Shown piece after piece: positions 1-8,499 of a stretch of DNA of 64,000 bases (positions within the stretch are counted from its first letter, which is position 1; the number at the start of each line of letters is the position of its first letter). The position numbers and the translations under genes are program-made. This DNA is from an uncultured delta proteobacterium (lineage in GTDB: Bacteria > Myxococcota_A > Polyangia > Polyangiales > Polyangiaceae): assembly GCA_903906315.1 (NCBI GenBank), contig CAIVJW010000214.1:1-64000 (forward strand), read 5' to 3'. The notes below the pieces were generated by a model. It had not been told where the DNA came from. It did no database searches and saw nothing but the letters and a program-made list of their open reading frames with translations.

Positions 1-349
1 CGCCTTGCGAGAGGCGCAGCGGCGTGCGATTTTCTCGGTGCTGAGCCAGCGGATGATCGCGTTCCTGGAGGAGACGACGATGGACGTGAGCAAGATCCCG
101 GAGACGCCCCGCGTCCGTGCGGTGCGGGAGCAATACGAAGCCTTCATTGCCCGATCGGAGGCGCGAGGGCGCGTCGAGGGGCAGCTCGGCGGGAAGGCCG
201 AGGCGCTGCTCGCGTTCCTCGACGCTCGCGGGCTCGCTCCCTCGGAGGCGGATCGCGAGCGGGTGCTCGCCTGCACGGACGCCGAGACGCTCGACCGCTG
301 GATCGCGCGTGCCGCGACCGCGACCTCGGCGGCCGACGCGCTCGGGTAG
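1..349 (+). CDS. C-terminal part of a hypothetical protein, cut by the window edge
   Basis: The reading frame is open at the left edge and ends at the TAG at 347-349, so only the C-terminus is visible (about 115 residues). It carries a short charged helix (VREQYEAFIARSEARGRVEG), followed by a segment like LLAFLDARGLAPSEADRERV and a tail with LDRWIARAATATS. From memory, tails of this type end myxobacterial hypothetical proteins of the Rpn/transposase-like nuclease kind. The catalytic part would lie outside the window, so the family cannot be confirmed. The TTG at 5 is not taken as the start because the frame continues upstream of it. Confidence 0.5.
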   Translation, partial: ALREAQRRAIFSVLSQRMIAFLEETTMDVSKIPETPRVRAVREQYEAFIARSEARGRVEGQLGGKAEALLAFLDARGLAPSEADRERVLACTDAETLDRWIARAATATSAADALG

Positions 350-741
350 CGCTGGCGCTGCGCGGGCGTCGTCGCTGCCGGCAGGCACGCGGGTCGCACG
401 CAGGGGCACCTGGATCGGGCGCCGGCCGGGGATGGCGCGCGGGCGAGCCACGCGGCGAGACCGCACGGGCGACCGACGCGGCGCCGCGCAGCCGGCAGGC
501 CCCGCCCCGGGCCCGGCCGGGCTCCGAATCCCGGCGACGCCCGGCTAGCTCTCGAGCTCCGCCGCGCGCACCAGGTCCGTCCCGTCGGCGCGATCGCGCC
601 CGATCGCCTGGCGGAAGCCCGGCCAGCTGCCGAGGTCGCAACCGATGCCGGCGGGGCAGCCAGCTGCCCGCCAGCACCTCGGGCGCCGTCGGACACGGAC
701 CTGCCTCGCCCACTCGCGACGCCTCCCGAGGCGGTCCCGAA
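350..741. other. Intergenic stretch with no supported gene
   Basis: This stretch lies between the tail of the first gene and the convergent murD stop codon. ORFs exist on both strands but are Arg/Pro/Ala-rich and look like GC-driven shadows, without recognisable motifs. No T-tract terminator, tRNA or clear repeat was seen. Confidence 0.5.
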
Positions 742-2103
742 TCACCCGAGGCAGCGCCGCGCGACGCGCCGGAAGGCGTGGCCGCGCGCGACGTAGTCCG
801 CGTGCTGGTCGAAGCTCGTGCAGGCCGGCGAGAGCAGCAGCGCGTCGCCCGGTCGCGCGAGGGCGCAGGCGGCCTCGACCGCGTCGTCGAAGTCGGCGAC
901 GTAGCGCGCGTCGACCCCGCCTTCCGCGGCGATTGCGGCGAGCAGGCGCGCCCCGGCCTCGCCGTACCCGACGACGGCGCGCAGGTGGCCGCGCTCGGCC
1001 GCGATCGGCGACGGGTCGAGCCCCTTGTCGCGCCCGCCCACGATCAACACGACGTGCCGGTCGGCGAGGCTCTCGAGCGCGCGCTTCACGGCCTGGACCG
1101 AGGTGGCCTTCGAGTCGTCGATCACGGCCACGCCCCCCGCCTCGAAGGCGAGCTGGAACCGGTGCGGCACCCCAGGAAACGACGCCGCGCGTTCGACCGC
1201 CACGGGCGCGGGCACCCCGATCGCGACGGCCATCGACGCCGCCACGAGGACGTCGCTGCGGTGGTGGAGGCCGCGCACGGTCAGGCGGTCGGCCGACAGT
1301 CGCGCGTCGCCGATCGTGATCGTGCCGCCGCGCGCGTGCGCGTGCGCGTCAGCGCGGTCGAGCGACACGGTGCGCACCTCGAGGTCGCCCGCCTCGATCC
1401 GCGCGACGCGGTCGTCGTCGAGGTTTCGCACGAAGACGTCGGGTCGGCGCGCGTAGCGCACGATGGCGCGCTTGGTGGCCTCGTACTCGACGATCGACGG
1501 GTAGCGGTCGACGTGGTCCTCGGCGACGTTCAGCACGGCCGAGACGTCGGCGCGGAAGCGCTTCACGTCCTCGAGCATGAAGCTCGAGAGCTCGATCACC
1601 ACCACGTCGCTCGCGAGGATCTCGCTCAGCGCCGCGGCCACGGACCGGCCCATGTTGCCGGCGACGACGACCCTCGCGTCCGGCGCGACGAGGTGCGCGA
1701 GGAGCGTCGTGGTCGTCGTCTTGCCGTCGGTGCCGGTGACCGCGGCGACGCGCTTGTGGGCGTAGAGCGGGTGGAGCAGGTCGTAGTCCGACCAGATCGG
1801 GACGCCCCGCGCGCGCGCCTCCGCGAGCAGCGGGATCGCGCGCGGCACCCCCGGCGCGACGAGGATCTGCGTGACGCCCCGCAGCTGCGACGGATCCTGC
1901 GGTCCCGCGTGGACGTCGCCGCGGCCGACCGGGACCCCGGCGAGGCGGGCGTCGAGGACCTCCCGCGGCGCCGCGTCGGACACGGAGAACGGCACGCCCA
2001 TGCGCGCGAACAGGCGGGCGGCCGGCACGCCGGTCAGCTCGCTCGCGCCGACGACGAGGAAGCGCTCGGCGCGCAGGGCAGCCCAGAAATCGGCCGGGAT
2101 CAC
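742..2103 (-). CDS. murD: UDP-N-acetylmuramoyl-L-alanine--D-glutamate ligase (MurD)
   Basis: This cytoplasmic Mur ligase adds D-glutamate to UDP-MurNAc-L-Ala in peptidoglycan precursor synthesis. The 453-residue product has the usual family length. It shows an N-terminal Rossmann-like segment (LVVGASELTG), the ATP loop VTGTDGKTTTTT, the central motif VLNVAEDHVDRY, and the C-terminal MurD signatures VIDDSKATSVQA, VGGRDKGLD and SPACTSFDQ. The ATP loop has Asp where GTNGK is commoner. The GTG start at 2103 overlaps the upstream hydrolase stop as GTGA, so translation is probably coupled. A much longer frame continues upstream but only as a shadow of the two preceding genes. The gene is last in a four-gene minus-strand operon, away from any dcw (mur/fts) cluster. 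Confidence 0.9.
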   Translation of the reverse strand: MIPADFWAALRAERFLVVGASELTGVPAARLFARMGVPFSVSDAAPREVLDARLAGVPVGRGDVHAGPQDPSQLRGVTQILVAPGVPRAIPLLAEARARGVPIWSDYDLLHPLYAHKRVAAVTGTDGKTTTTTLLAHLVAPDARVVVAGNMGRSVAAALSEILASDVVVIELSSFMLEDVKRFRADVSAVLNVAEDHVDRYPSIVEYEATKRAIVRYARRPDVFVRNLDDDRVARIEAGDLEVRTVSLDRADAHAHARGGTITIGDARLSADRLTVRGLHHRSDVLVAASMAVAIGVPAPVAVERAASFPGVPHRFQLAFEAGGVAVIDDSKATSVQAVKRALESLADRHVVLIVGGRDKGLDPSPIAAERGHLRAVVGYGEAGARLLAAIAAEGGVDARYVADFDDAVEAACALARPGDALLLSPACTSFDQHADYVARGHAFRRVARRCLG

Positions 2104-3002
2104 CGGGGCACGTCCGCGCGTCGCAGGAAGTCGACCAGTGCCGCGACCACGACCGCGGGCGCCTCGACGCTCGGGAGGTGGCCGGCGTCCGGCACCTCGA
2201 GCACCTCGGCGCGGGGGACGAGGGCGGCGATCCGCGCGCGATCGCCCGGCGGGACGCGCCGATCGAACGCGCCCCAGGACAGCAGCACGGGCAGGCCGCT
2301 CGCGGCGACGCGGCGGTAGTCCGCCTCGACGTCGCGGCCCAGGTAGTGCCGCAAGGTCGAGAGCAGCGCGCGCCGGAAGCCGCGGTAGCGCATCTGGTCG
2401 CGGTAGCGGTCGGCCCACTCGGGGTGGCGATCGGGGCGGTGGAGGTCGTCGCGCTGCGACTCGGCGAGCGTCGGCGCGACTCGCCCCGCCATCAGGATCT
2501 CGCCGACCAGGGGGGCGCGCAGCCGTCGAGGCGCGCGCCGGCCGGCGCCGAACCCGGCCCCGAGGAACGCGAGCGATCGCACGAGGCGCGGGCGACGCGC
2601 GACGAAGGTCGAGCACACCGACGTGGCCAGCGAGAGCGCGACGAGGTGCACGGGCGCGTCGACCCCGACGGCCGCGAGGAGCCCCGCGAGCTGGCGGTCG
2701 TAGAGCTCCTCGTCGTAGCGCGCGTCGGGGCGATCGGAGAGCCCGCGGCCGAAGAGGTCGTAGCGGAGCACGCGGAAGCCCGCGGCCGCGATCGGCTGGA
2801 AGATGGTGTCCCAGAGGTAGAGCGGCACCGAGAAGCCATGGACGAGCACGACCACCGGCGCGCCCTCGGGCCCGGCGATCTCGTGGTGCGTCACGCCGTC
2901 GCGCAGCGCGACGAAGCCGCGCCCCGCTGCGCGCCGCGGGTCGGCCCGGACGTCCTCGGTCTCGGGGTCGCGGAGGATCCGGCGGAGGGTCGACGGCGCC
3001 AT
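2100..3002 (-). CDS. Alpha/beta-fold hydrolase
   Basis: This is a 300-residue alpha/beta hydrolase of unknown substrate. The oxyanion-hole motif VLVHGFSVPLY is at about residues 52-62, and the fold motif DLFGRGLSDRP follows. The predicted nucleophile is Ser124 in VALSLATS. The predicted acid is Asp at about 247 (GAFDRRVPP) and the histidine is at about 275 (DAGHLPSVEAP). The nucleophile elbow is A-L-S-L-A rather than the canonical GxSxG, which is unusual but still has small residues at both flanks. There is no signal peptide, so it is probably cytoplasmic. It starts 6 bp after the upstream gene ends and overlaps murD by GTGA. Confidence 0.85.
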   Translation of the reverse strand: MAPSTLRRILRDPETEDVRADPRRAAGRGFVALRDGVTHHEIAGPEGAPVVVLVHGFSVPLYLWDTIFQPIAAAGFRVLRYDLFGRGLSDRPDARYDEELYDRQLAGLLAAVGVDAPVHLVALSLATSVCSTFVARRPRLVRSLAFLGAGFGAGRRAPRRLRAPLVGEILMAGRVAPTLAESQRDDLHRPDRHPEWADRYRDQMRYRGFRRALLSTLRHYLGRDVEADYRRVAASGLPVLLSWGAFDRRVPPGDRARIAALVPRAEVLEVPDAGHLPSVEAPAVVVAALVDFLRRADVPR

Positions 3003-3008
3003 CGGCCG

Positions 3009-4271
3009 TCAGCGCGCGAGGAGGTCGACGTCGCAGACCAGCTCGCGGAAGCCGCGGTAGGTCTCCGCGCGATCGAGGAACGGCGCGATCCGGTGGGCGA
3101 TCGTCGGCATGACGTGCAGCGGCCGGTCGCCGGGGCGGGCGTAGGCGCGCGCGGCGAGCGACGCGGACCGCCGGAGCTGCGCGAACAGCGTGCGCGGCGC
3201 GTCGGGGGCGGGCTGGCCGTCCTCGGCCTCGGGGTAGGCGCGCAGCAGGACGGCCTCGGGGTGCAGGGGCAGGCTCCGCAGGTTGTCGACCCAGCGCGCG
3301 AAGGTGCCGCGCTCGAAGAGGTACTGCTCGACGTTGGACACGTAGATCGCGCCGACCTGTTCGCCGCGCCGCCGGATCTCCGCGCCGACCGCGCGCACCG
3401 CGACCTCGCCGCCGAGGTCGCCCACGACCGGCAGGACGCGCGATCCGCGCTCGGCCTCCCGCACCGCCCGGAACGCGGCCTCCGACGCGAGGAACCCGAG
3501 CTGCCGCCCGCTCGCGTCGCGCGCCTCGAGCTGGTCTCGCAGCGTCGGGTAGCGGCGCAGGCGCGGCCCCGCGAGCTGGAACGTGATCGCGAGCTGCCTC
3601 CGGAAGAAGCAGCGGTGCAGCGCCGCGACGCGCGCCCCGTCGCCGGGCAGTCGCAGGCCGGGCAGCCGAGAGATTCGGGCGTCGAGGCGGGCGCGGGCCG
3701 CGCGGGTCGACGCCTCCGTGGGCGCGAGGCGCGTGGCGTGGGCGATCACCGCGTCGATCGTCGCGCCCGGCCCCGGGTCGCCGGCGGCGTCGTGCGGCCG
3801 CCCGAGCAGCAGCGCGAGCCACTCCGATCGCGTCGTCGCCTCCTCGAAGATCGCCCGGTAGAGGAAGTGCAGCCGCGCGTTGTCGCGCCGCACATCGACG
3901 ACGAACGCCGTCGAGCAGCCGATCAGCGCCAGGTACGAGAACGACTGCTCGGGCCCGACGCCGAGGTACGCGAGCCCGCGCGGCAGCCGCTCGAGGACCG
4001 GCGCCGGCGCGAGGAAGCCGCTCTCGTTGGAGACGAGGTTCTCGCTGAAGAAGTAGCCGCCGGGCTCGGAGAGCCGGTGGTGCAGGCGCACCCACGCCAG
4101 GTCCTCGGCGGGCATGGAGATCGCCGCCGCGCGAGCGAGGTGGGCCTCGATTGCGGCGGCCCGCGCGCGCCTCGCGATCGCCGGCAGGCCGAGGCGCGCG
4201 CCGATCGCGACCGCCGGGCGGACCGCGCGCTCCGCGAGGCCGCGGATCGTCCGCTCACCGGGGAAGTGCAC
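3009..4271 (-). CDS. LIC_10091-like conserved protein (Rossmann-like)
   Basis: This 420-residue protein resembles, from memory, the family named after Leptospira LIC_10091. Supporting features are the segment LHHRLSEPGGYFFSENLVSNE (residues about 62-83) and a nucleotide/SAM-binding-like region with YLGVGPEQSFSYLALIG followed by FVVDVRRDNARL. The second region looks like a class I SAM-methyltransferase fold whose loop ends in an acidic residue. The function of the family is not known to me. No signal peptide or membrane segment is evident. The gene lies 3 bp after the radical SAM gene and 6 bp before the hydrolase, so the three should be co-transcribed. Confidence 0.65.
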   Translation of the reverse strand: MHFPGERTIRGLAERAVRPAVAIGARLGLPAIARRARAAAIEAHLARAAAISMPAEDLAWVRLHHRLSEPGGYFFSENLVSNESGFLAPAPVLERLPRGLAYLGVGPEQSFSYLALIGCSTAFVVDVRRDNARLHFLYRAIFEEATTRSEWLALLLGRPHDAAGDPGPGATIDAVIAHATRLAPTEASTRAARARLDARISRLPGLRLPGDGARVAALHRCFFRRQLAITFQLAGPRLRRYPTLRDQLEARDASGRQLGFLASEAAFRAVREAERGSRVLPVVGDLGGEVAVRAVGAEIRRRGEQVGAIYVSNVEQYLFERGTFARWVDNLRSLPLHPEAVLLRAYPEAEDGQPAPDAPRTLFAQLRRSASLAARAYARPGDRPLHVMPTIAHRIAPFLDRAETYRGFRELVCDVDLLAR

Positions 4272-4274
4272 GCC

Positions 4275-5411
4275 TCACCTCGATCCGCCGCAGCGGTCGC
4301 ACGCGATCTCGGCGGGGGCGTCCCGCTTGCGCCAGCACACCGGGTCCGCGGCGAAGGGGTCGCCGGTCGCCTGGTAGGCCGCCCCGCGGCAGCCGTAGCA
4401 GACGTCCACGAGGTCGCAGCTCCTGCACGGCTCCTCGAGGCGCGCGCGCACCTGCCGGATCGCCTGGAACGCGGGGCTCCGCACGATGTCGGAGAGGCTC
4501 CGGCCGGGGCCGATCGTGCCGTACTCGCGGTCGACGCCGGCGCAGGGCTGCACGCCGCCGCGGTCGTTGACGTAGCAGTTCGTCTCGAAGAGCGTGCACG
4601 ATCCGGCGGGGAAGGGCGGGTGAGGGACCCAGTCGAAGCCGAACTCCGCGCGGTCGATGCGCAGCAGCTCGTCGAACAGGGCGGCGTACTTCGCGCCGGC
4701 CTCGGCCGGGTCGAAGGTGATCGCCGCTCCCGGGTCGGCGGCGCGACCGTGCACCGTGGGGATCTCGACCTCGGGGATGATCCCGCGCCGGCGCATCGAT
4801 CGCCACATCTCGGGGAGGTCTTCGTAGTTCTGCGGGCAGATCACCGTCTCGAGCGCGAGGCGCCCCTCGGCGGCGAAGCCCGCGTCGATCAGGGCGTCGA
4901 CGCCGCGCCGGATGCGCGCGGCGGCCCCCTTCACGCCGACCAGCGCGTCCTGCACCTCGTCGCGCGGGCTGTTCCACTTGCCGACGACCGACACGTCGCG
5001 GGCGAAGAGCCAGCGCGCCTCGTCGCCGCGCAGGAGGGTGCCGTTCGTGTAGAGGTAGGCGTAGCAGCCGAGCGACCCCGCGAAGTCGATCAGCGACGCG
5101 CCGTCGACCAGCAGCGAGGCGCGCAGCAGGGGCTCGCCGCCTCCGACGATGGAGACGAGGCGCGCCCCGATCGCGATCCCCTCGGCCACGATCGCGCGCA
5201 GCTCGTCGTCGTCGAGGCCGCCGCGGTGATCGGCCGAGGCCTCCGTGTAGCAGTAGGTGCAGCGCAGGTTGCAGCGCCGCGCGATCTCGATCGACATGCG
5301 TGCGAGCGGCATCGACCGGTCCACGGGCCGCGTCCGTTCGCTCCGCGACCGGATCGACGGCGGCGCTCGATACGAAGCGCTCGGCCACCTCGGCAGGCCC
5401 GCGTCCAACAT
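4275..5411 (-). CDS. Radical SAM protein with SPASM-like C-terminal domain
   Basis: The [4Fe-4S]/SAM cluster motif CNLRCTYC provides Cys47, Cys51 and Cys54 when counted from the ATG at 5411. SAM-binding GGGEPLL follows. The C-terminus is cysteine-rich (CTLFETNCYVNDRGG, PCAGVD, CRSCDLVDVCYGC and a final CDRCGG), which is typical of SPASM/twitch domains holding auxiliary Fe-S clusters. Such enzymes often modify peptides or proteins, but the substrate here is unknown. The ATG at 5411 was preferred over a TTG at 5450. An internal ATG just before the cluster motif is a less likely alternative. It is the first gene of the operon leading to murD and is divergent from the small secreted protein at 5548. 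Confidence 0.85.
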   Translation of the reverse strand: MLDAGLPRWPSASYRAPPSIRSRSERTRPVDRSMPLARMSIEIARRCNLRCTYCYTEASADHRGGLDDDELRAIVAEGIAIGARLVSIVGGGEPLLRASLLVDGASLIDFAGSLGCYAYLYTNGTLLRGDEARWLFARDVSVVGKWNSPRDEVQDALVGVKGAAARIRRGVDALIDAGFAAEGRLALETVICPQNYEDLPEMWRSMRRRGIIPEVEIPTVHGRAADPGAAITFDPAEAGAKYAALFDELLRIDRAEFGFDWVPHPPFPAGSCTLFETNCYVNDRGGVQPCAGVDREYGTIGPGRSLSDIVRSPAFQAIRQVRARLEEPCRSCDLVDVCYGCRGAAYQATGDPFAADPVCWRKRDAPAEIACDRCGGSR

Positions 5412-5500
5412 GGTCCCGCCGATGGCACCACGCCGCCCGCCCTCGTGCAACCGCGCGCGCGAGGGAGGGCGCGACGCGCCGCCGAGGCGTGCTCTACTAC

Positions 5501-5532
5501 GTTCGAGCCTGCCTTCCTTCGAAGGCTCGAAC
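5501..5532. promoter_or_regulatory. Perfect 10-bp inverted repeat before the secreted-protein gene
   Basis: GTTCGAGCCT (5501-5510) and AGGCTCGAAC (5523-5532) are exact reverse complements separated by 12 bases. They lie between the divergent radical SAM and secreted-protein genes, and end 2 bp before the ribosome binding site of the latter. The repeat could form an RNA hairpin next to the Shine-Dalgarno sequence or act as a protein operator. The loop itself contains the palindrome CCTTCGAAGG, so alternative pairings are possible. Confidence 0.5.
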
Positions 5533-5547
5533 CCGAGGAGGTCCCCG

Positions 5548-6090
5548 ATGCGTGCATTCGTGATCGTGTCCGCCCTGTTCGCCGTCTCGTCGCTCGGTTC
5601 CGTCGCTCTGGCCCACGAGGGCGCGGATCGCGACCCCGTCTCGCGCCCGCAGGTCGTCCGCGACCACGTCGTCCGCGAGCGCGCTGCCCGTGAGCACGTC
5701 GTGCGCGATCACGTCGTCCGCGATCGCGTCGCGGTCGATCGGGCGCCGCGGCCCGATCTCCGCCGCGACCACGTCGCGCGCCCGACCGACGAGCGAGGCG
5801 AGCGGAGGGCCGCGTCGGCCCACGCGAGGGCGGGCTCGGCGCAGGCTTCCGCGCCCGTGCCGCGCACCCTGGCTGCCATGGCCGCGCCGCGCGTCAACTG
5901 CGATCCGGGCAGCGACGGCTGCGCGACCCCGCGGTCGTCGTCGGTCGAGAAGGCGCACGGCTCGACGGTGACCAAGTCGTCGACCGCGAAGAAGGACGCG
6001 CCGAAGGTCGACAAGGCGACGAGCGACGCCCTGAAGCGGGTCGTGCTGTCGAAGCGCTGCGCCAGGGAAGACAGCTGCACGGGGCTGTGA
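5548..6090 (+). CDS. Small secreted protein with VVRDH repeats
   Basis: A 180-residue unknown protein. The ATG at 5548 is chosen because GAGGAGG (5535-5541) sits at good spacing and a signal peptide follows directly (MRAFVIVSALFAVSSLGSVA, then LAHEG). The mature N-terminus holds a degenerate repeat based on VVRDH/VVRER (residues about 33-75), rich in Arg, Asp, His and Val. The C-terminal half has two possible disulfide pairs (CDPGSDGC and KRCAREDSC). It is transcribed divergently from the radical SAM gene. It is likely periplasmic or secreted. No known domain was recognised. Confidence 0.7.
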   Translation: MRAFVIVSALFAVSSLGSVALAHEGADRDPVSRPQVVRDHVVRERAAREHVVRDHVVRDRVAVDRAPRPDLRRDHVARPTDERGERRAASAHARAGSAQASAPVPRTLAAMAAPRVNCDPGSDGCATPRSSSVEKAHGSTVTKSSTAKKDAPKVDKATSDALKRVVLSKRCAREDSCTGL

Positions 6091-6109
6091 TCCTCGTGTA
6101 GCGTGGGGC

Positions 6110-7738
6110 GTGATCCCCCTCGATGCGACCCTCGGCGCCGGCGCGATCGTCGCCGGGCGCTATCGCATCGAGGCGCTCGTCGGGCAGGGAGGCTTCGGCG
6201 TCGTCTACCGCGCGACGCAGCTCGCGATCGGGCGGACCGTCGCGCTCAAGATGCTGTTGCCGAGCGCCGATGCGAGCGCCTCCGGACGCGGGCGGTTCGA
6301 GCAGGAGGCCGTGCTTGCCCAGCGGCTCGAGCACCCGAACACGGTGCGGCTCTACGATTTTGGCGAGGCCGAGGACGGCCAGCCGTTCATCGCCTGGGAG
6401 TTCCTGAAGGGGCGCGGCCTCGACGAGGCCCTCCGTCAGAGCGGCCCCTTCCCGCCCGCGCGCGTCGCCCGGGTCGCGGCGCAGGTGCTCAAGTCCCTCA
6501 TGGAGGCGCACGGCGCGGGCATCATCCACCGCGACATCAAGCCCTCGAACGTCTTCCTCTGCGACTTCCACGGCGAGGCCGACTTCGTGAAGGTGCTCGA
6601 TTTCGGCATCGCGAAGAGCACCCGGTCTCGCGCGCCGTCCCCGCTGACCGCGGCCGGCACGTCGGTCGGCACCCCGGCGTACATGGCCCCGGAGCAGCTC
6701 TTCGGCGGCGAGATCGGGCCCGGGACGGACCTCTACGCGCTCGGCCTGGTGATGGCGGAGCTCTGCGCCGGCCGGGCGGTCTTCGACGGCGCGTCGGGCC
6801 TCGACATCGTGCAGGTGCACACGGGGGATGGCCGCGTGCCGATTCCCGGGGCCGTGCTGGCGTCGCCCCTCGGCCCGGTCATCGATCGCGCCACCCGCAG
6901 GTCCCTCGGCGCGCGCTTCCCCTCGGCGACGGACATGCTCGCCGCGATCGAGGCGAGCGGGCTCTTCGCGTCGCTGCCGCCCCGGCCCCCTGCGACGACC
7001 GGCGACGACCTCGCCTTTGCGCCCACGGGCCTGATCGCCACGCCGAGCGCGCAGCCAATGCCGGCCACGCAGCAGGCCAGTCCGTTCCCCAGGGACGGCC
7101 TGCCGGCGGCCTCGCACGCGGGGTTCCTCGCGCCCGCCGCGCCGCCCGCGCCGCACTACGCGCCCGCGCCGTACGACCCGCGCGCGGCGGCCCCCTATGG
7201 CCCCCCGGCCGGCTATCCGGTCCAGCGCTTCGAGGCCCCCCGCGCGCCACCGAGGAGGGGCTGGAACCCGCTGGCCATCCTCCTCGGCGTCCTGGCCATG
7301 GTGGCGGGCCTGGGGACGAGCACGGTCGTCGTCTGTGTCGGCCTCGGCGCGGCCGTCGAGGCCATCGGGGGGACGAGGACCGCGCCGTCCGCGAGCGCCG
7401 CGCGCCGCGCGGCCGTCAAGCCGGGCGTCGCCCTCGTCCGCAAGCTCGGCGACGTCACGCCGAAGACTGCGCGTGCCCGGCTCGAGGCCGCCGGCCTGCG
7501 GGTCGCGAACGAGAACAGCTCGCCCCGCGTGACGCGGTGGATGCTCGATCCTTCCGGCGGATCGATGCCGATGATCGCCCTCTATCGATGGGACGACGCG
7601 ACGGCCGCCGAGGCGACGGCGCGATCGCTCGAGGGTCAGTTCGGCGTGTTCGCCCGCGATGGGGTCGCCGTGCTCCAGGTCACGGTGGGATCGGACGCCG
7701 CGGCGGCGCGGCGGGTGTTCGACGTGATCGCGCCCTGA
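6110..7738 (+). CDS. Membrane-anchored Ser/Thr protein kinase
   Basis: This is a 542-residue Hanks-type kinase. The kinase domain (about residues 17-285) has a glycine loop (VGQGGFGVVY), ATP lysine Lys47 (VALKMLL), catalytic HRDIKPSN with Asp142, DFG Asp164 and the activation-segment motif APEQ. A Pro/Ala-rich linker (about 290-385) leads to a transmembrane helix (LAILLGVLAMVAGLGTSTVV) and a roughly 120-residue presumably extracytoplasmic domain starting near VRKLGDVTPKTARARLE. That domain has a PASTA-like flavour but is not certain. The GTG start at 6110 is the only one that precedes the kinase domain closely. The gene begins 19 bp after the secreted-protein gene. Confidence 0.9.
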   Translation: MIPLDATLGAGAIVAGRYRIEALVGQGGFGVVYRATQLAIGRTVALKMLLPSADASASGRGRFEQEAVLAQRLEHPNTVRLYDFGEAEDGQPFIAWEFLKGRGLDEALRQSGPFPPARVARVAAQVLKSLMEAHGAGIIHRDIKPSNVFLCDFHGEADFVKVLDFGIAKSTRSRAPSPLTAAGTSVGTPAYMAPEQLFGGEIGPGTDLYALGLVMAELCAGRAVFDGASGLDIVQVHTGDGRVPIPGAVLASPLGPVIDRATRRSLGARFPSATDMLAAIEASGLFASLPPRPPATTGDDLAFAPTGLIATPSAQPMPATQQASPFPRDGLPAASHAGFLAPAAPPAPHYAPAPYDPRAAAPYGPPAGYPVQRFEAPRAPPRRGWNPLAILLGVLAMVAGLGTSTVVVCVGLGAAVEAIGGTRTAPSASAARRAAVKPGVALVRKLGDVTPKTARARLEAAGLRVANENSSPRVTRWMLDPSGGSMPMIALYRWDDATAAEATARSLEGQFGVFARDGVAVLQVTVGSDAAAARRVFDVIAP

Positions 7739-8369
7739 CGGGCGGGCGCGAAGCCTCGGTGGCGCCCGCCGCATCGAGGCCGGCGTCGTGCCGCCACGCT
7801 CCCGCGCGGGCGCGCTTCTGCCGGCGCCGGTCCGATCGCTCGATCGCGTCGCTCAGCGCGGCGACGTCGCCGACGCCCGCGGCCTGGAGGAGCGGTTCGA
7901 TCCGCGCGTGCGCGCGCCCCCGGCGCTCCTCGCTCGTCGCGCGCGCGCCGACGCGCTTGCCGAGCTGAGCGATGGCCTGATCGCGCCGTGCCTGCGCCTC
8001 CCTGGCCGCGGCGAGCCTGCGGACGAGATTCGGCGCGGCGTCGCGGCCCGTGAGGTCCTGCGCCACGGCTACCGTGAGGGCGGCGACCGTCCCCGCGAAG
8101 GCGTCGAGGTCGCGCTGCATCGTGCCGATGCGCGTCCGCTCGATGTCGTCGACCTGGAGGAGCTTCGCCTCGATCTCTGCCATCTGCTCGAGCGCCGCGC
8201 GGAACACGTCGGGCTCCTCGATCCCGCCGAGGCCGACGCGATCGGCCAGCACCGCCAGGCGCGCCTTCCAGTCGTCGACGGCCTGCCGGGCTGCCGTGTG
8301 GCCGGCCGCGAGATCGGGCAGCGATCGCTCCGAGTCGGCGATCGCCTTGGGTTGGCGGTCCGTTGACAA
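7680..8369 (-). pseudogene. Remnant of a YhaN-like AAA ATPase (coiled-coil fragment)
   Basis: This minus-strand frame encodes up to 229 residues. The segment from about residue 20 to 178 (for example DDWKARLAVLADRVGL, then RRLAAAREAQARRDQAIAQL, then IERSDRRR) reads like the central helical region of YhaN-type AAA proteins, which are normally around 1000 residues long. No Walker A, Walker B or C-terminal ATPase half is present anywhere nearby. The last about 50 residues become basic and low-complexity, and the frame runs into the 3' end of the kinase gene on the other strand. This fits a decayed fragment truncated at both ends. A small standalone helical protein is the alternative. Confidence 0.5.
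7741..7770 (+). terminator. GC-rich hairpin after the kinase gene
   Basis: GGCGGGCGC (7741-7749) pairs perfectly with GCGCCCGCC (7762-7770) around a 12-base loop, starting 2 bp after the kinase stop codon. There is no T-tract, so it may be a Rho-assisted or RNA-stabilising 3' hairpin rather than a classical intrinsic terminator. Confidence 0.4.
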
Positions 8370-8499
8370 GACGCAGATCGGGAGAAACTCTGACAGGCGC
8401 TCTCCGCCCTCGACCGGCCCGCCGCGAGCCCCTCGCGAGGTGACGCGACCGTGACCTGAACCGGACGGGCGCCGGACGAAGCGCGCGCATCCTGCGACG

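Noticed and set aside
742-4095. Very long minus-strand frame continuing upstream of murD
   Set aside because: The first about 660 residues are Arg/Pro/Ala-rich and overlap the hydrolase and LIC_10091-like genes, which have real motifs. Only the part from 2103 is murD.
5515-5545. tRNA-like T-arm around GGCTCGAACCC
   Set aside because: No acceptor, D-arm or anticodon stem could be built. The sequence belongs to the inverted repeat and ribosome site of the small secreted protein.
5257-6090. 277-residue plus-strand ORF including the secreted protein
   Set aside because: The first 97 residues overlap the radical SAM gene on the other strand. The ATG at 5548 has the ribosome site and signal peptide.
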